Assembly (NCBI GenBank): GCA_027483505.1
Contig: JAIXUP010000005.1
Span: 30,001 to 87,595, forward strand
DNA from: Hyphomicrobiales bacterium
GTDB lineage: Bacteria; Pseudomonadota; Alphaproteobacteria; Rhizobiales; Beijerinckiaceae
Length of the DNA stretch: 57,595 nt
Direction of reading: 5' to 3'
The notes beneath the pieces were generated by a model. It ran no database searches, had not been told where the DNA came from, and was given only the letters and a program-made list of their open reading frames with translations. The position numbers and the translations under genes were made by a program. Below, piece by piece: positions 38,380 through 47,922 of this stretch; the stretch's first letter is position 1, and every line of letters begins with the position of its first letter.

Positions 38380-38483
38380 ATAATTATCAGTCATCAGTTA
38401 ATAAGTCAATAATGCGTCCACATTGCAGGCGTCGGGCGCAGGAGCCGTTGGGCGCGCCGACCATGCGCCGCAGGTCAACGCCT

Positions 38484-38528
38484 TGGGTCTGACATCCATG
38501 GGCTGCGCATCAGTGGGCTGCACATCCG
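38484..38528. repeat. Three tandem 15-base repeats
   Basis: TGGGTCTGACATCCA, TGGGCTGCGCATCAG and TGGGCTGCACATCCG follow one another without gaps; the second and third differ at three positions and the first is more diverged. The unit is a multiple of three, so any frame reading through it makes a five-residue repeat. Confidence 0.65.
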
Positions 38529-38582
38529 TCTGGCCGCAGAAGCCCCGCCGCGTGTTTTTCCCGTTTGGTTGTGAAAATTTGA

Positions 38583-38629
38583 AATACAACCATAACGATC
38601 TTTTAGGAAATGCACGTGTAGGTTGTATT
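38583..38629. promoter_or_regulatory. ATACAAC inverted repeat upstream of flagellin
   Basis: AATACAACC at 38583-38591 and GGTTGTATT at 38621-38629 form perfect nine-base arms 29 bases apart. The same half-site recurs in the gap before the chemotaxis operon. Confidence 0.5.
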
Positions 38630-38678
38630 CACTCAGGCAGCAGCTTGAGGTTGTCCCATTGCCCAGAAAGGTTTCCCC

Positions 38679-39923
38679 ATGTCTGACATCTCCCTTGGTC
38701 GCGGCATCCGCCAGAACCTGTTTTCGCTGCAGCAGTCCTCGGACCTGATCGCCACAACCCAGAACCGCCTGGCCACGGGCAAGAAGGTGAACACGGCAAT
38801 CGACAATCCGACCAATTTCTTCACCGCGCAATCGCTGAACAGCCGCGCGAAGGACCTCAACAGTCTGCTTGACGGCATCTCGAACTCGCTGAAGACGGTG
38901 GAAGCTGCAGACAACGGCATCCGCTCGATCACCAAGCTGGTCGAGAATGCGCAGTCCGTCGCCCGCCAGGCACGCGCGCTGACCCAGGGCGGCACGACCC
39001 AGACCCTGACCGCAGGCGCCGATGCTGCCACGGGCGCCGCCGCTGGCGCCGCCAACGCTGGCCAGCTCTCGTTGAGCTTCACGCCAACCGGCGGCTCCGC
39101 ATCCTCCATCGACATCGCTGTTGGTGGCGGCAAGACGCTGGATGAATCGATCGCGGCCATCAACGACGCCTCGACCAACCGCAGCTCTTCTGGCACGCGA
39201 TTGGTGACGGCCTCCAAGGATGGCGCCAAGCTGGTGCTCACCGCAAACAACGGTGCGGTCACTGTCAATGCGGCGCCCTCCGGCAACGGCGCCGCGACGG
39301 CCGGCGAGTCCGATGACGAAATCATCACGGCTCTCGGCCTCGGCAGTCCGGTTGCGGGAACGGCGAAGCTTGACAGCGCAGGCGAGCAGCGCCAGGCCCT
39401 TGCGAAGCAGTACAACGCGATCCGCGAGCAGATCACCAAGCTGGCGCAGGACTCCGGCTTCAACGGTGTGAACCTGCTCAACTCGGACCAGTTGTCGGTC
39501 GCCTTCAACGAGCGCACCGATGCCGACAAGGCCCAGCTGACCATCCAGGGCACCGACTTCACCGCAGGCAAGGACGACGGCTCCTCCGGCCTCAAACTGA
39601 AGGCGATCGATGTCACCAACGTCAGCGGCTTCCAGAAGAACACCGATCTGGATGACGTCGACTCGCGGCTGAACACGGCGCTCGCCAATCTGCGCTCTAC
39701 GGCCAGCACCTTCGGCTCGCAGCTTGCGATCGTGCAGACCCGCAAGGACTTCACCAACGAGCTGGTCAACACGCTCAAGTCCGGCGCCGACGGGCTTGTC
39801 CTGGCGAACAGCAACGAGGAAGCCGCCAACCTGCTGACCCTGCAGACCCGCCAGCAGCTGTCGAGCCAGGCGCTCGCCCTTGCCTCGCAGCAGGAACAGA
39901 GCGTCCTGCGTCTGCTGGGATGA
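38679..39923 (+). CDS. fliC: Flagellin
   Basis: Flagellar filament subunit, 414 residues. The conserved N-terminal domain is present (RGIRQNLFSLQQSSDLIATTQNRLATGKKVNTAIDNPTNFFTAQSL), with the long helix and NSLKTVEAADNGIRSITKLV; the middle is variable and Thr/Ala/Gly-rich; the C-terminal D0/D1 helices are SRLNTALANLRSTASTFGSQLAIVQTRKDFTNELVNTLKSGADGL and the end LSSQALALASQQEQSVLRLLG. The TxNRLATGKKV form is typical of alphaproteobacterial flagellins. No hook, motor or export genes are nearby. A strong terminator follows, so it is a single-gene unit. Confidence 0.95.
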   Translation: MSDISLGRGIRQNLFSLQQSSDLIATTQNRLATGKKVNTAIDNPTNFFTAQSLNSRAKDLNSLLDGISNSLKTVEAADNGIRSITKLVENAQSVARQARALTQGGTTQTLTAGADAATGAAAGAANAGQLSLSFTPTGGSASSIDIAVGGGKTLDESIAAINDASTNRSSSGTRLVTASKDGAKLVLTANNGAVTVNAAPSGNGAATAGESDDEIITALGLGSPVAGTAKLDSAGEQRQALAKQYNAIREQITKLAQDSGFNGVNLLNSDQLSVAFNERTDADKAQLTIQGTDFTAGKDDGSSGLKLKAIDVTNVSGFQKNTDLDDVDSRLNTALANLRSTASTFGSQLAIVQTRKDFTNELVNTLKSGADGLVLANSNEEAANLLTLQTRQQLSSQALALASQQEQSVLRLLG

Positions 39924-40026
39924 TGTTCGACGCGGATGCGCTGGCGGGCCGATTTTCGGCATCGCCAGCGTGCGTGTCCGGGCTCCACGGCCGGGCGCCG
40001 ACCTCCTTTCAATCCCACGGCAAGAA

Positions 40027-40060
40027 GGGGGCGGCTTCCGAGCCGCCCCCTTTCCATTTT
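40027..40060 (+). terminator. Terminator of flagellin
   Basis: A perfect ten-base stem (GGGGGCGGCT / AGCCGCCCCC) with a TCCG loop at 40027-40050 is followed by TTTCCATTTT. It lies about 100 bases past the flagellin stop. Confidence 0.85.
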
Positions 40061-40113
40061 CGATTGATCAGAACGGGGTATCTGTGCGCCGCCCCCTGGC
40101 GTCCGCGCTTCGC

Positions 40114-40524
40114 CTATCCTGCATCCTGCCGCTCAACGATCCAGCGCATGCGCTGCTGCAGCGCCTTGGGTGAGAACGGCTTGCGCAGCACCATGTCGAT
40201 GTTGTTGTTCGAGGCATGCAGGACGCTCGACTGGGTCGGGTTCACCATCAGCGTCATGACCGGCATCCGGCGTTTGGCCAGTTTGGCCCGCCGCACCACC
40301 AGTTCCAGGAGCGCGCCGTCGTTGGCGATCAGCAGATCCCAATCCACGATGAACAGGTCGAAAGGCTGAGCGAGCAGCAGCCCCACGGCGTCAAGCGCCG
40401 TTTCGGCTTCCTGCATCTCGCTTGGCTGGCCAGGCAACAGATTCTGGCGCAGCACGCGGCGATAGAAGCTGTTCTTGTCAGCAATGAGCACACGCAGACC
40501 AGACATGGAACGGACATCAAGCAC
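40114..40524 (-). CDS. Single-domain response regulator (receiver only)
   Basis: A 136-residue CheY-like protein: LRVLIADKNSFYRRVLRQNLL (first strand, with only one of the usual two acidic residues), LFIVDWD (phosphoacceptor Asp), MPVMTLMVN (switch Thr) and MVLRKPFSP (conserved Lys). A GTG start at 40524 with AGAGG upstream fits better than ATG 40506. It is read away from the chemotaxis operon and shares its upstream region, so it may be a further chemotaxis output or phosphate sink. The reduced acidic pair at the N-terminus is noteworthy. Confidence 0.8.
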   Translation of the reverse strand: MLDVRSMSGLRVLIADKNSFYRRVLRQNLLPGQPSEMQEAETALDAVGLLLAQPFDLFIVDWDLLIANDGALLELVVRRAKLAKRRMPVMTLMVNPTQSSVLHASNNNIDMVLRKPFSPKALQQRMRWIVERQDAG

Positions 40525-40544
40525 AACGCTACCTCTGGTTGTGC

Positions 40545-40760
40545 AATGTCATACAGGTTGTATAATTTTATCTTACATCCAATTCAGTATCTCCCCCGAT
40601 CATGACGCATCGGCGCTGTCGCACGCCGTGCGCCGCGACGCCTTGCATGACATGGCGCCGCATCTCGGGTTGGCAGCCATCATGGCTGCAAACCTGATTC
40701 AAACAGGGACATCGGCAATCGTATCTAAAAGAAGTTTTTTTAATGAATACAACTAATGGT
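40545..40760. promoter_or_regulatory. ATACAAC/GTTGTAT sites in the chemotaxis intergenic region
   Basis: GGTTGTAT at 40556-40563 lies within the small palindrome ATACAggtTGTAT (40551-40563), and GAATACAAC occurs at 40745-40753. The same half-site flanks the flagellin promoter. The stretch is AT-rich compared with the window, as expected for a promoter. Confidence 0.45.
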
Positions 40761-40817
40761 AACTCTATCTCAATGTTTCCGGGCGAATCTCCCTGTGTTG
40801 CCAAGGGGATCCCGGCC

Positions 40818-41102
40818 ATGCCGATCAAGCTTTCCGAACGCCCGCATCCACGCGACCTGCCGCAGGCCCGCAGTGACCTTCTGGCGGCGCTCGCCGCTCG
40901 CGCAAACCTGGACGTCGATGCCGCCGATGTCGGCCAGCTGCCGCTCGCCTGGGTTCAGCTGCTGATCGCGGCGGCGCGGAGCGCACGGGCGCAGGGCCTT
41001 GCCCTGACCATTGTCAATCCGTCCTTTGCCTTCCTGTTTTCGTTCGAGGCGCTCGGACTCCAGCCGGAGTCCGACCTGTTTACGCTGGAGTACACCGCAT
41101 GA
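40818..41102 (+). CDS. STAS-domain protein, first gene of the chemotaxis operon
   Basis: A 94-residue STAS-fold protein of the anti-sigma-factor-antagonist type: a central Val/Asp strand (LDVDAADVGQLPLAWVQLLIAAARSARAQGLALTIVNPS) and FLFSFEALGLQPE follow the SpoIIAA plan, with the usual phosphorylatable Ser in the position around SRA/QL not obvious. I start it at 40818, where AAGGGG precedes the ATG; the frame is open to 40743, but that part has no ribosome site. The stop overlaps the cheY start by four bases. STAS proteins open some alphaproteobacterial chemotaxis operons; the role is unknown. Confidence 0.75.
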   Translation: MPIKLSERPHPRDLPQARSDLLAALAARANLDVDAADVGQLPLAWVQLLIAAARSARAQGLALTIVNPSFAFLFSFEALGLQPESDLFTLEYTA

Positions 41103-41458
41103 AGATCCTCGCCATTGACGATACCGCCACCTTGCGCGGCCTGCTCTGCCTTTGCCTTCGCGATGCTGGCCATGAAGTGGTTGAGGCCGAGAACGGCGCG
41201 GAAGGCATCGCGCAGTTCGAACGCCACCAGCCGCAGCTGGTGATCACCGATCTGAACATGCCGATCATGGACGGCATCGAGTTCACCCGCGCCTGCCGCG
41301 AGCATCCCGACGGACTGTCGACGCCGATCGTGATCCTCACCACGGAAACGGGCGCGGATCTGAAGGCTGAAGGCCGACGCGCCGGAGCGACGGCATGGAT
41401 GGTCAAGCCATTCATGCCGGATACACTCCTGTCGCTTGTCGCGCAGCTCGACCGCTGA
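41099..41458 (+). CDS. cheY: Chemotaxis response regulator CheY
   Basis: A 119-residue single receiver: KILAIDDTATLRGLL (acidic pair), LVITDLNMPIMDGIEF (phosphoacceptor Asp), IVILTTETGAD (Thr) and AWMVKPFMPDTLL (Lys). The full CheY set of catalytic residues is present. It overlaps the STAS gene by four bases and ends seven bases before the cheA start. Confidence 0.93.
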   Translation: MKILAIDDTATLRGLLCLCLRDAGHEVVEAENGAEGIAQFERHQPQLVITDLNMPIMDGIEFTRACREHPDGLSTPIVILTTETGADLKAEGRRAGATAWMVKPFMPDTLLSLVAQLDR

Positions 41459-41465
41459 GGCCGCC

Positions 41466-43619
41466 ATGGATCCGATGGCCAAATTGCGGCAGTCATTCCT
41501 CGAGGAATGCGACGAGTTGCTGTCGGCGCTCGAGCGTTGCCTGCAGGACATGGATTCAGGCCAGGGCGATGGAGACACGGTCAACGCCGCCTTCAGGGCC
41601 ATCCACTCGATCAAAGGCGGCGCCGGCGCTTTCGGCTTCACCGGCCTCGTGCCTTATGCCCATCATCTGGAGGCCGGGCTCGACCTGCTGCGGGCGGGCA
41701 AGGTGTCTGTGCAGGCCGCGCCCTGCGCGCTGTTCCTGCGCACGGCCGATGCGCTCGGAGCCCTGGTGGCCGCCGCGCGCGCCGAACAGCCTGCGCCGGA
41801 GTTTCCAGACGTTCTCGACGCCTTGAAGACGTTCGTCAGCGGCGGCCCTGCGGCGCAAGGCCCCCTGGCTGCGGAGCCGGCGTCCTTGCCGGCGCCCGGG
41901 CCGGCGCCGGCGCAGCCTTCCGCCGGCCCGGCCGCCGAAGGCTTCCTGATCAGGATCACCCCGAACGCAAACCTGTTCCGCCGCTTGGTCGAGCCGCCGC
42001 AGGTCCTGCAGTCGCTCGAAGGCTTCGGGGCGCCCGAAATGCTGTGCGACAGCACGCTGGTGCCGCCGCTCGAGCTCCTCGATCCGTCCTCCTGCCATCT
42101 GCGCTTCACGATCCGGCTCGAGACGCGGGCCGAGCGCGGACCGATCGCCGAAGTGCTGGAGCGCTGCTTCGACGACGAGGAGATGGACATCATCCCGCTG
42201 GGGGGCATTCACCAGGAGGCCGCCACGGCGCGCGCGGAGGAGCCGGCCGCACCCAAGATGCCGTCATCGCCGCCTCCTGCGGCGAATGCGCTAGCGGCGG
42301 TCCCCGAGGCCCTCGCGGCGCAGCTCAACGCAGCGCGCGACCTGCCGCTCATGTCGCCCTTGCCCGACGCCTCCGGCGTGGTCCCGACGCTCAAGAACCG
42401 GCCCGCCATGGTGCGCACCATCCGCGTCGACCTCGACCGGGTCGACCGTCTGATGAACCTGGTCGGCGAGATCGTCATCACCCAGTCGATGCTGATCGAC
42501 CGCAGCCGCTCCTTGCCGGTCCTGCACGCCCTGCAGCTCACCGAGGGGATCGAGGCGCTGACACGACAGACGCGCGAACTTCAGGACCAGGTGATGGCCG
42601 TGCGGGCGCAACCGGTGAAGACGGTGTTCCAGCGCATGCCGCGTGTGGTCCGCGACCTTGCGGCCACGCTCGGCAAGCAGGTCAGGCTCGTGACCCATGG
42701 CGAAGACACCGAGGTCGACAAGACGATCATCGAGGAACTTGCGGACCCGCTGACGCACATGATCCGCAACGCGCTGGACCACGGGCTGGAGAAGCCCGAG
42801 GACCGGCTGGCGGCGGGCAAGCCCGTCGAGGGTGTCGTGACCTTGTCCGCAGAGCAGCGCGGCGGGCGCATCGTGATCACCATTGAAGATGACGGGCGCG
42901 GGCTGCCGCGCGACAAGCTGTTCGCCAAGGCCGTCAGCCGCGGCGTGATGAACGCCGACGCCAAGCCGTCCGCCGCCGAGATCGACGCGCTGATCTTTCA
43001 TGCCGGCCTCTCGACCGCCGAGGCAGTCACCGACGTTTCGGGGCGCGGCGTCGGCATGGACGTGGTCAAGCAGAATGTCGAGGCGCTTGGGGGGCGGGTC
43101 ACGGTCGAGTCGGAACCGGGCAAGGGCTGCACCTTCGCGCTGTCGCTGCCGCTGACGCTCGCGGTGGCCGACGGCATGGTCGTGAAGGTCGGCGGGCAGC
43201 GCATCATCGTGCCGATCAGCTCGATCATGGAAACGCTGCAGATCGGCAACTGCAGGCCCGACGTGCTTCCCGGCGGCGGCGAGATCGTGCGCCTGCGTGG
43301 CGACATCGCGCCTCTGATCCGGCTCGCTGACCTGCTCGAGCTGGGCGAGAGCGGCCAGGAGACCGTGGTGATCAGCGCCGAGACCGACCGTGGCGAGATC
43401 ATCGGCATCGCCGTCGATGAAATCCTCGGCCAGCAGCAGGTCGTCGTCAAAAGCCTGGAGGCCTCCTTCGGAGCCGTCGCCGGCGCCTCGGCCGCCACGA
43501 TCCTCGGCGATGGCATGGTTGCCCTCATCCTCGACATCGACGCCCTGCCGGGCCTTGTCGCCAAGCGCAGCGCCGCTGCTCGGGCGGCCCATCTTTTCCC
43601 GTTCCCGTCCGCTGCCTGA
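41466..43619 (+). CDS. cheA: Chemotaxis histidine kinase CheA
   Basis: A 717-residue kinase. Order of domains: P1/Hpt with AIHSIKGGAGAFGF (phosphorylated His47); a Pro/Ala-rich linker; a P2-like region (ITPNANLFRRLVEPPQVLQSLEGFG); a second linker; P3 dimerisation (VRTIRVDLDRVDRLMNLVGEIVITQSM); P4 ATPase with THMIRNALDHGLEKPEDR (N box), ITIEDDGRGLPRDKL (G1) and SGRGVGMDVVKQNVEALGG (G2); and P5, CheW-like, to the end. It gets its phosphate from ATP and passes it to CheY and CheB. The ATG at 41466 is preferred; the frame extends to 41436 inside cheY. Confidence 0.95.
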   Translation: MDPMAKLRQSFLEECDELLSALERCLQDMDSGQGDGDTVNAAFRAIHSIKGGAGAFGFTGLVPYAHHLEAGLDLLRAGKVSVQAAPCALFLRTADALGALVAAARAEQPAPEFPDVLDALKTFVSGGPAAQGPLAAEPASLPAPGPAPAQPSAGPAAEGFLIRITPNANLFRRLVEPPQVLQSLEGFGAPEMLCDSTLVPPLELLDPSSCHLRFTIRLETRAERGPIAEVLERCFDDEEMDIIPLGGIHQEAATARAEEPAAPKMPSSPPPAANALAAVPEALAAQLNAARDLPLMSPLPDASGVVPTLKNRPAMVRTIRVDLDRVDRLMNLVGEIVITQSMLIDRSRSLPVLHALQLTEGIEALTRQTRELQDQVMAVRAQPVKTVFQRMPRVVRDLAATLGKQVRLVTHGEDTEVDKTIIEELADPLTHMIRNALDHGLEKPEDRLAAGKPVEGVVTLSAEQRGGRIVITIEDDGRGLPRDKLFAKAVSRGVMNADAKPSAAEIDALIFHAGLSTAEAVTDVSGRGVGMDVVKQNVEALGGRVTVESEPGKGCTFALSLPLTLAVADGMVVKVGGQRIIVPISSIMETLQIGNCRPDVLPGGGEIVRLRGDIAPLIRLADLLELGESGQETVVISAETDRGEIIGIAVDEILGQQQVVVKSLEASFGAVAGASAATILGDGMVALILDIDALPGLVAKRSAAARAAHLFPFPSAA

Positions 43620-43630
43620 GAGAGTGTCCC

Positions 43631-44131
43631 ATGAGTGAACCTGCCTCATCCAACCAGCCTGTCCTGAACCAGCCCATGCGCAAGATCGTGACCTTCCGGG
43701 TCGGCAGCCGCACCTTCGGAATCGATGTGGCCGCGGTCCGCGAGATCAAGGGCTGGCATCCCGCGACCCCGCTGCCGCATGTACCGCCGCATGTCCGCGG
43801 CGTGATCAACCTGCGCGGCATGATCCTGGCGGTCTATGACCTGCGCGCGCGGATCGGCCTCGGCGTCACCGCCGCTACGCCGGCGCACGTCATCCTCGTG
43901 GTGGATGTGCATGAGCGGCTGGCCGGCCTTCTGGTCGACGCCGTCTCCGACATCATCGACATCCAGACAGCCTCGGTCCGCCCGCCACCCGATGTGCAGA
44001 CCTGCGACCAGATGCTGAGCGGGGTTGTCATCGTCGGCGAGGATGTCGTGTCGCTGCTCGCGCTTGACCGCGCGGTCGACGCCAGCCCGCTGGTGAACGC
44101 CTTTCCGGCCATCCCTTCAGAAGCGGCGTGA
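43631..44131 (+). CDS. cheW: Chemotaxis coupling protein CheW
   Basis: A 166-residue coupling protein that links receptor to CheA. Typical pieces are IVTFRVGSRTFGIDVAAVREI, LPHVPPHVRGVINLRGMILAVYDLRARIGL, and a second barrel with VILVVDVHERLAGLLVDAVSDII. It follows cheA by 11 bases. Confidence 0.93.
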   Translation: MSEPASSNQPVLNQPMRKIVTFRVGSRTFGIDVAAVREIKGWHPATPLPHVPPHVRGVINLRGMILAVYDLRARIGLGVTAATPAHVILVVDVHERLAGLLVDAVSDIIDIQTASVRPPPDVQTCDQMLSGVVIVGEDVVSLLALDRAVDASPLVNAFPAIPSEAA

Positions 44132-44195
44132 GCTGCGCACTTCATTTCCCCATAAGCGGCCCTAGCCGCGACCGTCATCCACAGGAGTCAGTTCC

Positions 44196-47042
44196 ATGCG
44201 TTTCCGCGTTCCATCCGCCATGTCCCGCCTTTCCCTCCGCATGCCGATCCTCGCGGGCATCGGCATCCTCTTTGCCATGGCCGGCGTTGCTGCGGTCTCG
44301 CTCCACATCGCTGCGGGCACGGTCTACCGGCAGAGCGAGGAGGACTTCCAGTCGATGGCGAAATACCGCGCCAGGGTCCTTCAGCAGCATTTCGAATCGC
44401 GCTTGCGCGAACTGAACGTGGCGGCGGATGCAGGGAGCATGTTGTCCGCCCTGTCTGCGATGGACCGCGGCTTCCGCGACCTGAGCCAGAAGGAGGCCTC
44501 GGATCTTGGCCAAGTCTACGCTGCGGCCAACGTGGCGCGTGAGAAGCGCAGTGCCTACAATGGAGAACAGGATCAATCTTCCTATGGGGCCCAGCACCGC
44601 ACATGGCATCCGCTGATGCGCGCGATCAGGGACGAACTGGGCTTTTACGATCTCATGCTGGTCCGGCCCGATGGCACCGTGGTGTACTCCGTCGACAAGG
44701 AAGCCGATTTCGCCAGCAACCTGATCACCGGGCCGCTCCGGGACACCCTCTTGTCCAAAACGGTCCGCGACGTGCTGCGCACTGGAAGCGACCGGCGAAC
44801 CCTGTTCTCCGACTATGAGAACTACGCGCCCAACAACGGCATGCCGGCCGCCTTCTATGTGCGCGCCCTGCTGGACGGCGACGGCAAGGTCGTCGGCGCT
44901 GTCGTCGCGCAGAAGTCCGTCAGCAGGATCACCGAGCGGCTGACCAGCAAGGACGAAAGCTATCTTGACATCGCCATGGTCGGTCATGACGGTCGGCTGC
45001 GCTCGCAGCTCATCAGCACCCAACAGAACACGATCCTCGTGCGAAGCGCCAGCAGCCCGCCGGTGGTGTCGGCGCTTCGCGGAACGCAGGCTGTGGGTGT
45101 TGCGACAGACTTGGACGGCATCGAGGCCCTCATTGCTGCGGCGCCATTCCAGTTTGCCGGCCGCACCTGGGCCATTCAGGTCAGCCGCCCGACCGCAGAG
45201 GTCAACGAGCCGATCTACCGCATGGCGCTGATGATCCTCGGCGTGACGGCCTTGATGCTGATGGTGATGATCACCATCAGCGCTTTCTTCGCCCGTCGCG
45301 TGACGAAGCCGATCCAGGCGCTCAGCGCCGCGGTCGGCGGCCTCTCCCGCGGCGAAAGCATCGATATCCCGGGGCTTGCCCGCCGGGATGAGATCGGGGA
45401 CCTCGCCCGTGCTCTGAAAGTCGTGCACGCTACCGGCACGGATGCCCTGCGCATCCGCTCCTCGCTCGACAAGGCGAACGTCAACCTCCTGGCGGCCGAC
45501 CAGAACAACCGCTACGTCTATGCCTCCACGGCTGCGCTCGACTACTTCAAGACGCACTGCGCCGCCATCCAGAGCAGCCATCCGGATTTTTCGCCTGACA
45601 AGATCGTTGGCTGCTCACGCGAGGACATGCGGCGATATCTCGGCATCGACCGTGTCAAGCAGACCGCGAACGGCACGGGCTATAGCGTACGCACGAGTTT
45701 CGGTGATCGCACCATCGACCTGACCGCGACGCCCGTGACCAACGACAAGAACGAGTATCTCGGCGCGACGGTCGAATGGCGCGACGTGACCGATGAACTG
45801 AACACCGCCATGGAAGTGGCCGGCATGGTCAACGCCGCCGCCGTGGGCGATTTCAGCCAGCGTGTGCCAGTGGACGGCAAGACCGGCCCGATGCGCGAGA
45901 TCTGCGAAGGCCTCAACACGATCTCGAGCACGGTCGAAACTGCGGTCTCGGAAATCGGCACGTCACTGCAGCATCTGGCCGAGGGCGACCTGACCTATCG
46001 TATGCAGGCCAAGTTGATTGGCTCATTCGAGGACCTGCAGACCCATGTGCAGACCACGTTCGAGCGTCTGACTGAAACCATGACCACCATCCAGGCCACG
46101 GCGGAGGAGGTCGCCAACGCGGCCGCCGAGATCAATGCGGGCTCGAACGATCTTGCATCCCGCACTGAACAGCAGGCAACCTCGCTCGAGGAAACCGCAG
46201 CCACCACCGAACAGCTTGCCGCCTCCGTCAAGCAGACGGCGGAGAGCTCGCGCCGCGCCACGGAACTGGCGGAGGATGCCAGCGCGGTCGCGGCCCGCGG
46301 CGGCGGCATTGCCAGCGAGGCGATCGACGCCATCAGCAGGATCGAGAAGGCTTCGCAGCAGATCGCAGAGATCGTCGGTGTCATCGACGACATCGCGTTC
46401 CAGACCAACCTGCTTGCCCTCAACGCCGCGGTGGAGGCTGCGCGCGCCGGGGAGGCCGGCAAGGGCTTTGCGGTCGTCGCATCCGAAGTCCGTACGCTGG
46501 CCCAACGCTCGGGTCAGGCGGCCAAGGACATCAAGGGGCTCATCGCCAACTCATCCGAGCAGGTCGCTGACGGCGTCAAGCTCGTCCATGGCGCTGGCGA
46601 CGCCCTGCAACAGATCGTCGATGCGGCAGCCCGGGTGTCCTCAACAGTGGTCGAGATATCGTCCGCTACCGCCGAGCAGGCCAATGGCATCGAGGAGATG
46701 AGCCAGACAGTGGCGCAGCTCGACGAGATGACCCAGCAGAATTCCGCCATGGCGGAGCAGAGTGCCGCGGCCGCAGATGGCCTGCAGCAGCAGATCATCA
46801 CGCTGCGGTCGCTGGTCGCGACCTTCAAGACCGGCAACGCCGCAGCGCCGGCGCCGGCGCGGGGCCATGCCGAGCCCAAGCTGTTGCAGAACCTCGTCAA
46901 GGCGGCGTTCGCCGAGAAAGCTTCGGGCGGCGATGTCCGGAGTGGAACGGCGAGCGCCCCGGTCGGCAGCGGCTGGGACGCGAAGGCGCCCGCCCGCCGC
47001 AAGGTCGCGGGCGCGCCCCAAGGCAACTGGTCGGAGTTCTGA
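44196..47042 (+). CDS. Methyl-accepting chemotaxis protein with PAS and two HAMP regions
   Basis: A 948-residue receptor. TM1 is near residues 18-40 and TM2 near 342-365; between them lies a periplasmic Cache-like domain ([45 protein letters not shown]). After TM2 come HAMP 1 ([21 protein letters not shown]), a cytoplasmic PAS-like domain about residues 428-530 ([21 protein letters not shown], ending VEWRDVTDE), HAMP 2, and the signalling hairpin, whose tip is [36 protein letters not shown] (about residue 730). It ends NWSEF, close to the NWETF pentapeptide that tethers CheR and CheB; cheR follows directly. Confidence 0.93.
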   Translation: MRFRVPSAMSRLSLRMPILAGIGILFAMAGVAAVSLHIAAGTVYRQSEEDFQSMAKYRARVLQQHFESRLRELNVAADAGSMLSALSAMDRGFRDLSQKEASDLGQVYAAANVAREKRSAYNGEQDQSSYGAQHRTWHPLMRAIRDELGFYDLMLVRPDGTVVYSVDKEADFASNLITGPLRDTLLSKTVRDVLRTGSDRRTLFSDYENYAPNNGMPAAFYVRALLDGDGKVVGAVVAQKSVSRITERLTSKDESYLDIAMVGHDGRLRSQLISTQQNTILVRSASSPPVVSALRGTQAVGVATDLDGIEALIAAAPFQFAGRTWAIQVSRPTAEVNEPIYRMALMILGVTALMLMVMITISAFFARRVTKPIQALSAAVGGLSRGESIDIPGLARRDEIGDLARALKVVHATGTDALRIRSSLDKANVNLLAADQNNRYVYASTAALDYFKTHCAAIQSSHPDFSPDKIVGCSREDMRRYLGIDRVKQTANGTGYSVRTSFGDRTIDLTATPVTNDKNEYLGATVEWRDVTDELNTAMEVAGMVNAAAVGDFSQRVPVDGKTGPMREICEGLNTISSTVETAVSEIGTSLQHLAEGDLTYRMQAKLIGSFEDLQTHVQTTFERLTETMTTIQATAEEVANAAAEINAGSNDLASRTEQQATSLEETAATTEQLAASVKQTAESSRRATELAEDASAVAARGGGIASEAIDAISRIEKASQQIAEIVGVIDDIAFQTNLLALNAAVEAARAGEAGKGFAVVASEVRTLAQRSGQAAKDIKGLIANSSEQVADGVKLVHGAGDALQQIVDAAARVSSTVVEISSATAEQANGIEEMSQTVAQLDEMTQQNSAMAEQSAAAADGLQQQIITLRSLVATFKTGNAAAPAPARGHAEPKLLQNLVKAAFAEKASGGDVRSGTASAPVGSGWDAKAPARRKVAGAPQGNWSEF

Positions 47043-47046
47043 GATC

Positions 47047-47922
47047 ATGACACCCGCCCAGCCACGCATGGTCCGCAACGACGGACAGGCGATGGACCTC
47101 GCTTTCAGCGACGCCGATCTCCGCTTCGTGGCGGAGATCGTGCACCGCGCCTCCGGCATCGTGATCCGCGAGACCAAGTCGGCCATGACGCGCGGCCGAC
47201 TTGTCCGCCGGATCAAGGCGCTCGGCCTGGGCTCGATCAAGGACTACATGGATCTGTTGCGCTCGCCGCAGCTCGAGAGTGAACTGCCGGATCTGCTCAA
47301 TGCGGTGACGACAAACCACACCTCGTTCTTTCGCGAGCGGCATCACTTCGATCAGCTCGCCAATGAAACGCTGCCGCACCTCCTGGCGCGGAATCCGAAA
47401 CGCCTGCGGATCTGGTCCGCCGCCTCGTCCTCGGGCGAGGAACCGTATTCCATCGCCGCCATCCTCGCCCAGAGCCTCAAGGGCTTCAGCGGCTGCGACG
47501 CGCGCATTCTGGCGACGGACATCGACAGCGAGATGGTCAGTGCGGCGGAAGCCGGCGAATACAGCCAGGATGTGCTGGGCCGCGCGCCCGCGGATCTCAG
47601 GCCCCTGCTGGGCTGCACCCCCTCGACGCGGCCCGGCCATCATGTCGTCAGCCCGGCCCTGCGCCGCCTCGTCACCTGCCGGACGCTCAACCTGCTGGAC
47701 CCGTGGCCATTCCGGGGCCCGTTCGATGTGATCTTCTGCCGCAATGTGATGATCTATTTCGACGGTCCGACCAAGCGGACCCTGGTCGACCGCTTCGCCG
47801 ACATGCTCAGTGATGGCGGCACGCTTTTCATCGGCCATTCGGAATCGCTCGGGCCGAACCATCCCCGCCTGCGGCTGTCGGGGCGTACCAGCTATACCCA
47901 ATCGAGGCGCCACCATGATTGA
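47047..47922 (+). CDS. cheR: Chemotaxis protein methyltransferase CheR
   Basis: A 291-residue SAM-dependent enzyme that methylates receptor glutamates. The N-terminal helical domain runs to about residue 80 (ALGLGSIKDYMDLL, DLLNAVTTNHTSFFRE); the catalytic domain has RIWSAASSSGEEPYSIAAIL (SAM site), ILATDIDSEMVSAAEAGEY and FDVIFCRNVMIYF. It begins four bases after the receptor stop and overlaps cheD by eight. Confidence 0.95.
   Translation: MTPAQPRMVRNDGQAMDLAFSDADLRFVAEIVHRASGIVIRETKSAMTRGRLVRRIKALGLGSIKDYMDLLRSPQLESELPDLLNAVTTNHTSFFRERHHFDQLANETLPHLLARNPKRLRIWSAASSSGEEPYSIAAILAQSLKGFSGCDARILATDIDSEMVSAAEAGEYSQDVLGRAPADLRPLLGCTPSTRPGHHVVSPALRRLVTCRTLNLLDPWPFRGPFDVIFCRNVMIYFDGPTKRTLVDRFADMLSDGGTLFIGHSESLGPNHPRLRLSGRTSYTQSRRHHD

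Larger units (their letters stand above)
38380..38678. other. Upstream region of the flagellin gene
   Basis: About 300 bases without a convincing gene. It contains three tandem 15-base units at 38484-38528, and an inverted repeat AATACAACC (38583-38591) / GGTTGTATT (38621-38629). Small frames on both strands cross the tandem units but have no ribosome site or recognisable product. The flagellin promoter must be here; I did not find a clear sigma-54 or sigma-28 element. Confidence 0.6.

Noticed and set aside
38484..38528. CRISPR-like array
   Set aside because: The units are contiguous 15-base repeats without spacers, and no cas genes are present.
38398..38686. Small frames upstream of flagellin on both strands
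   Set aside because: They cross the tandem 15-base repeats, have no ribosome site and overlap the flagellin leader and start.
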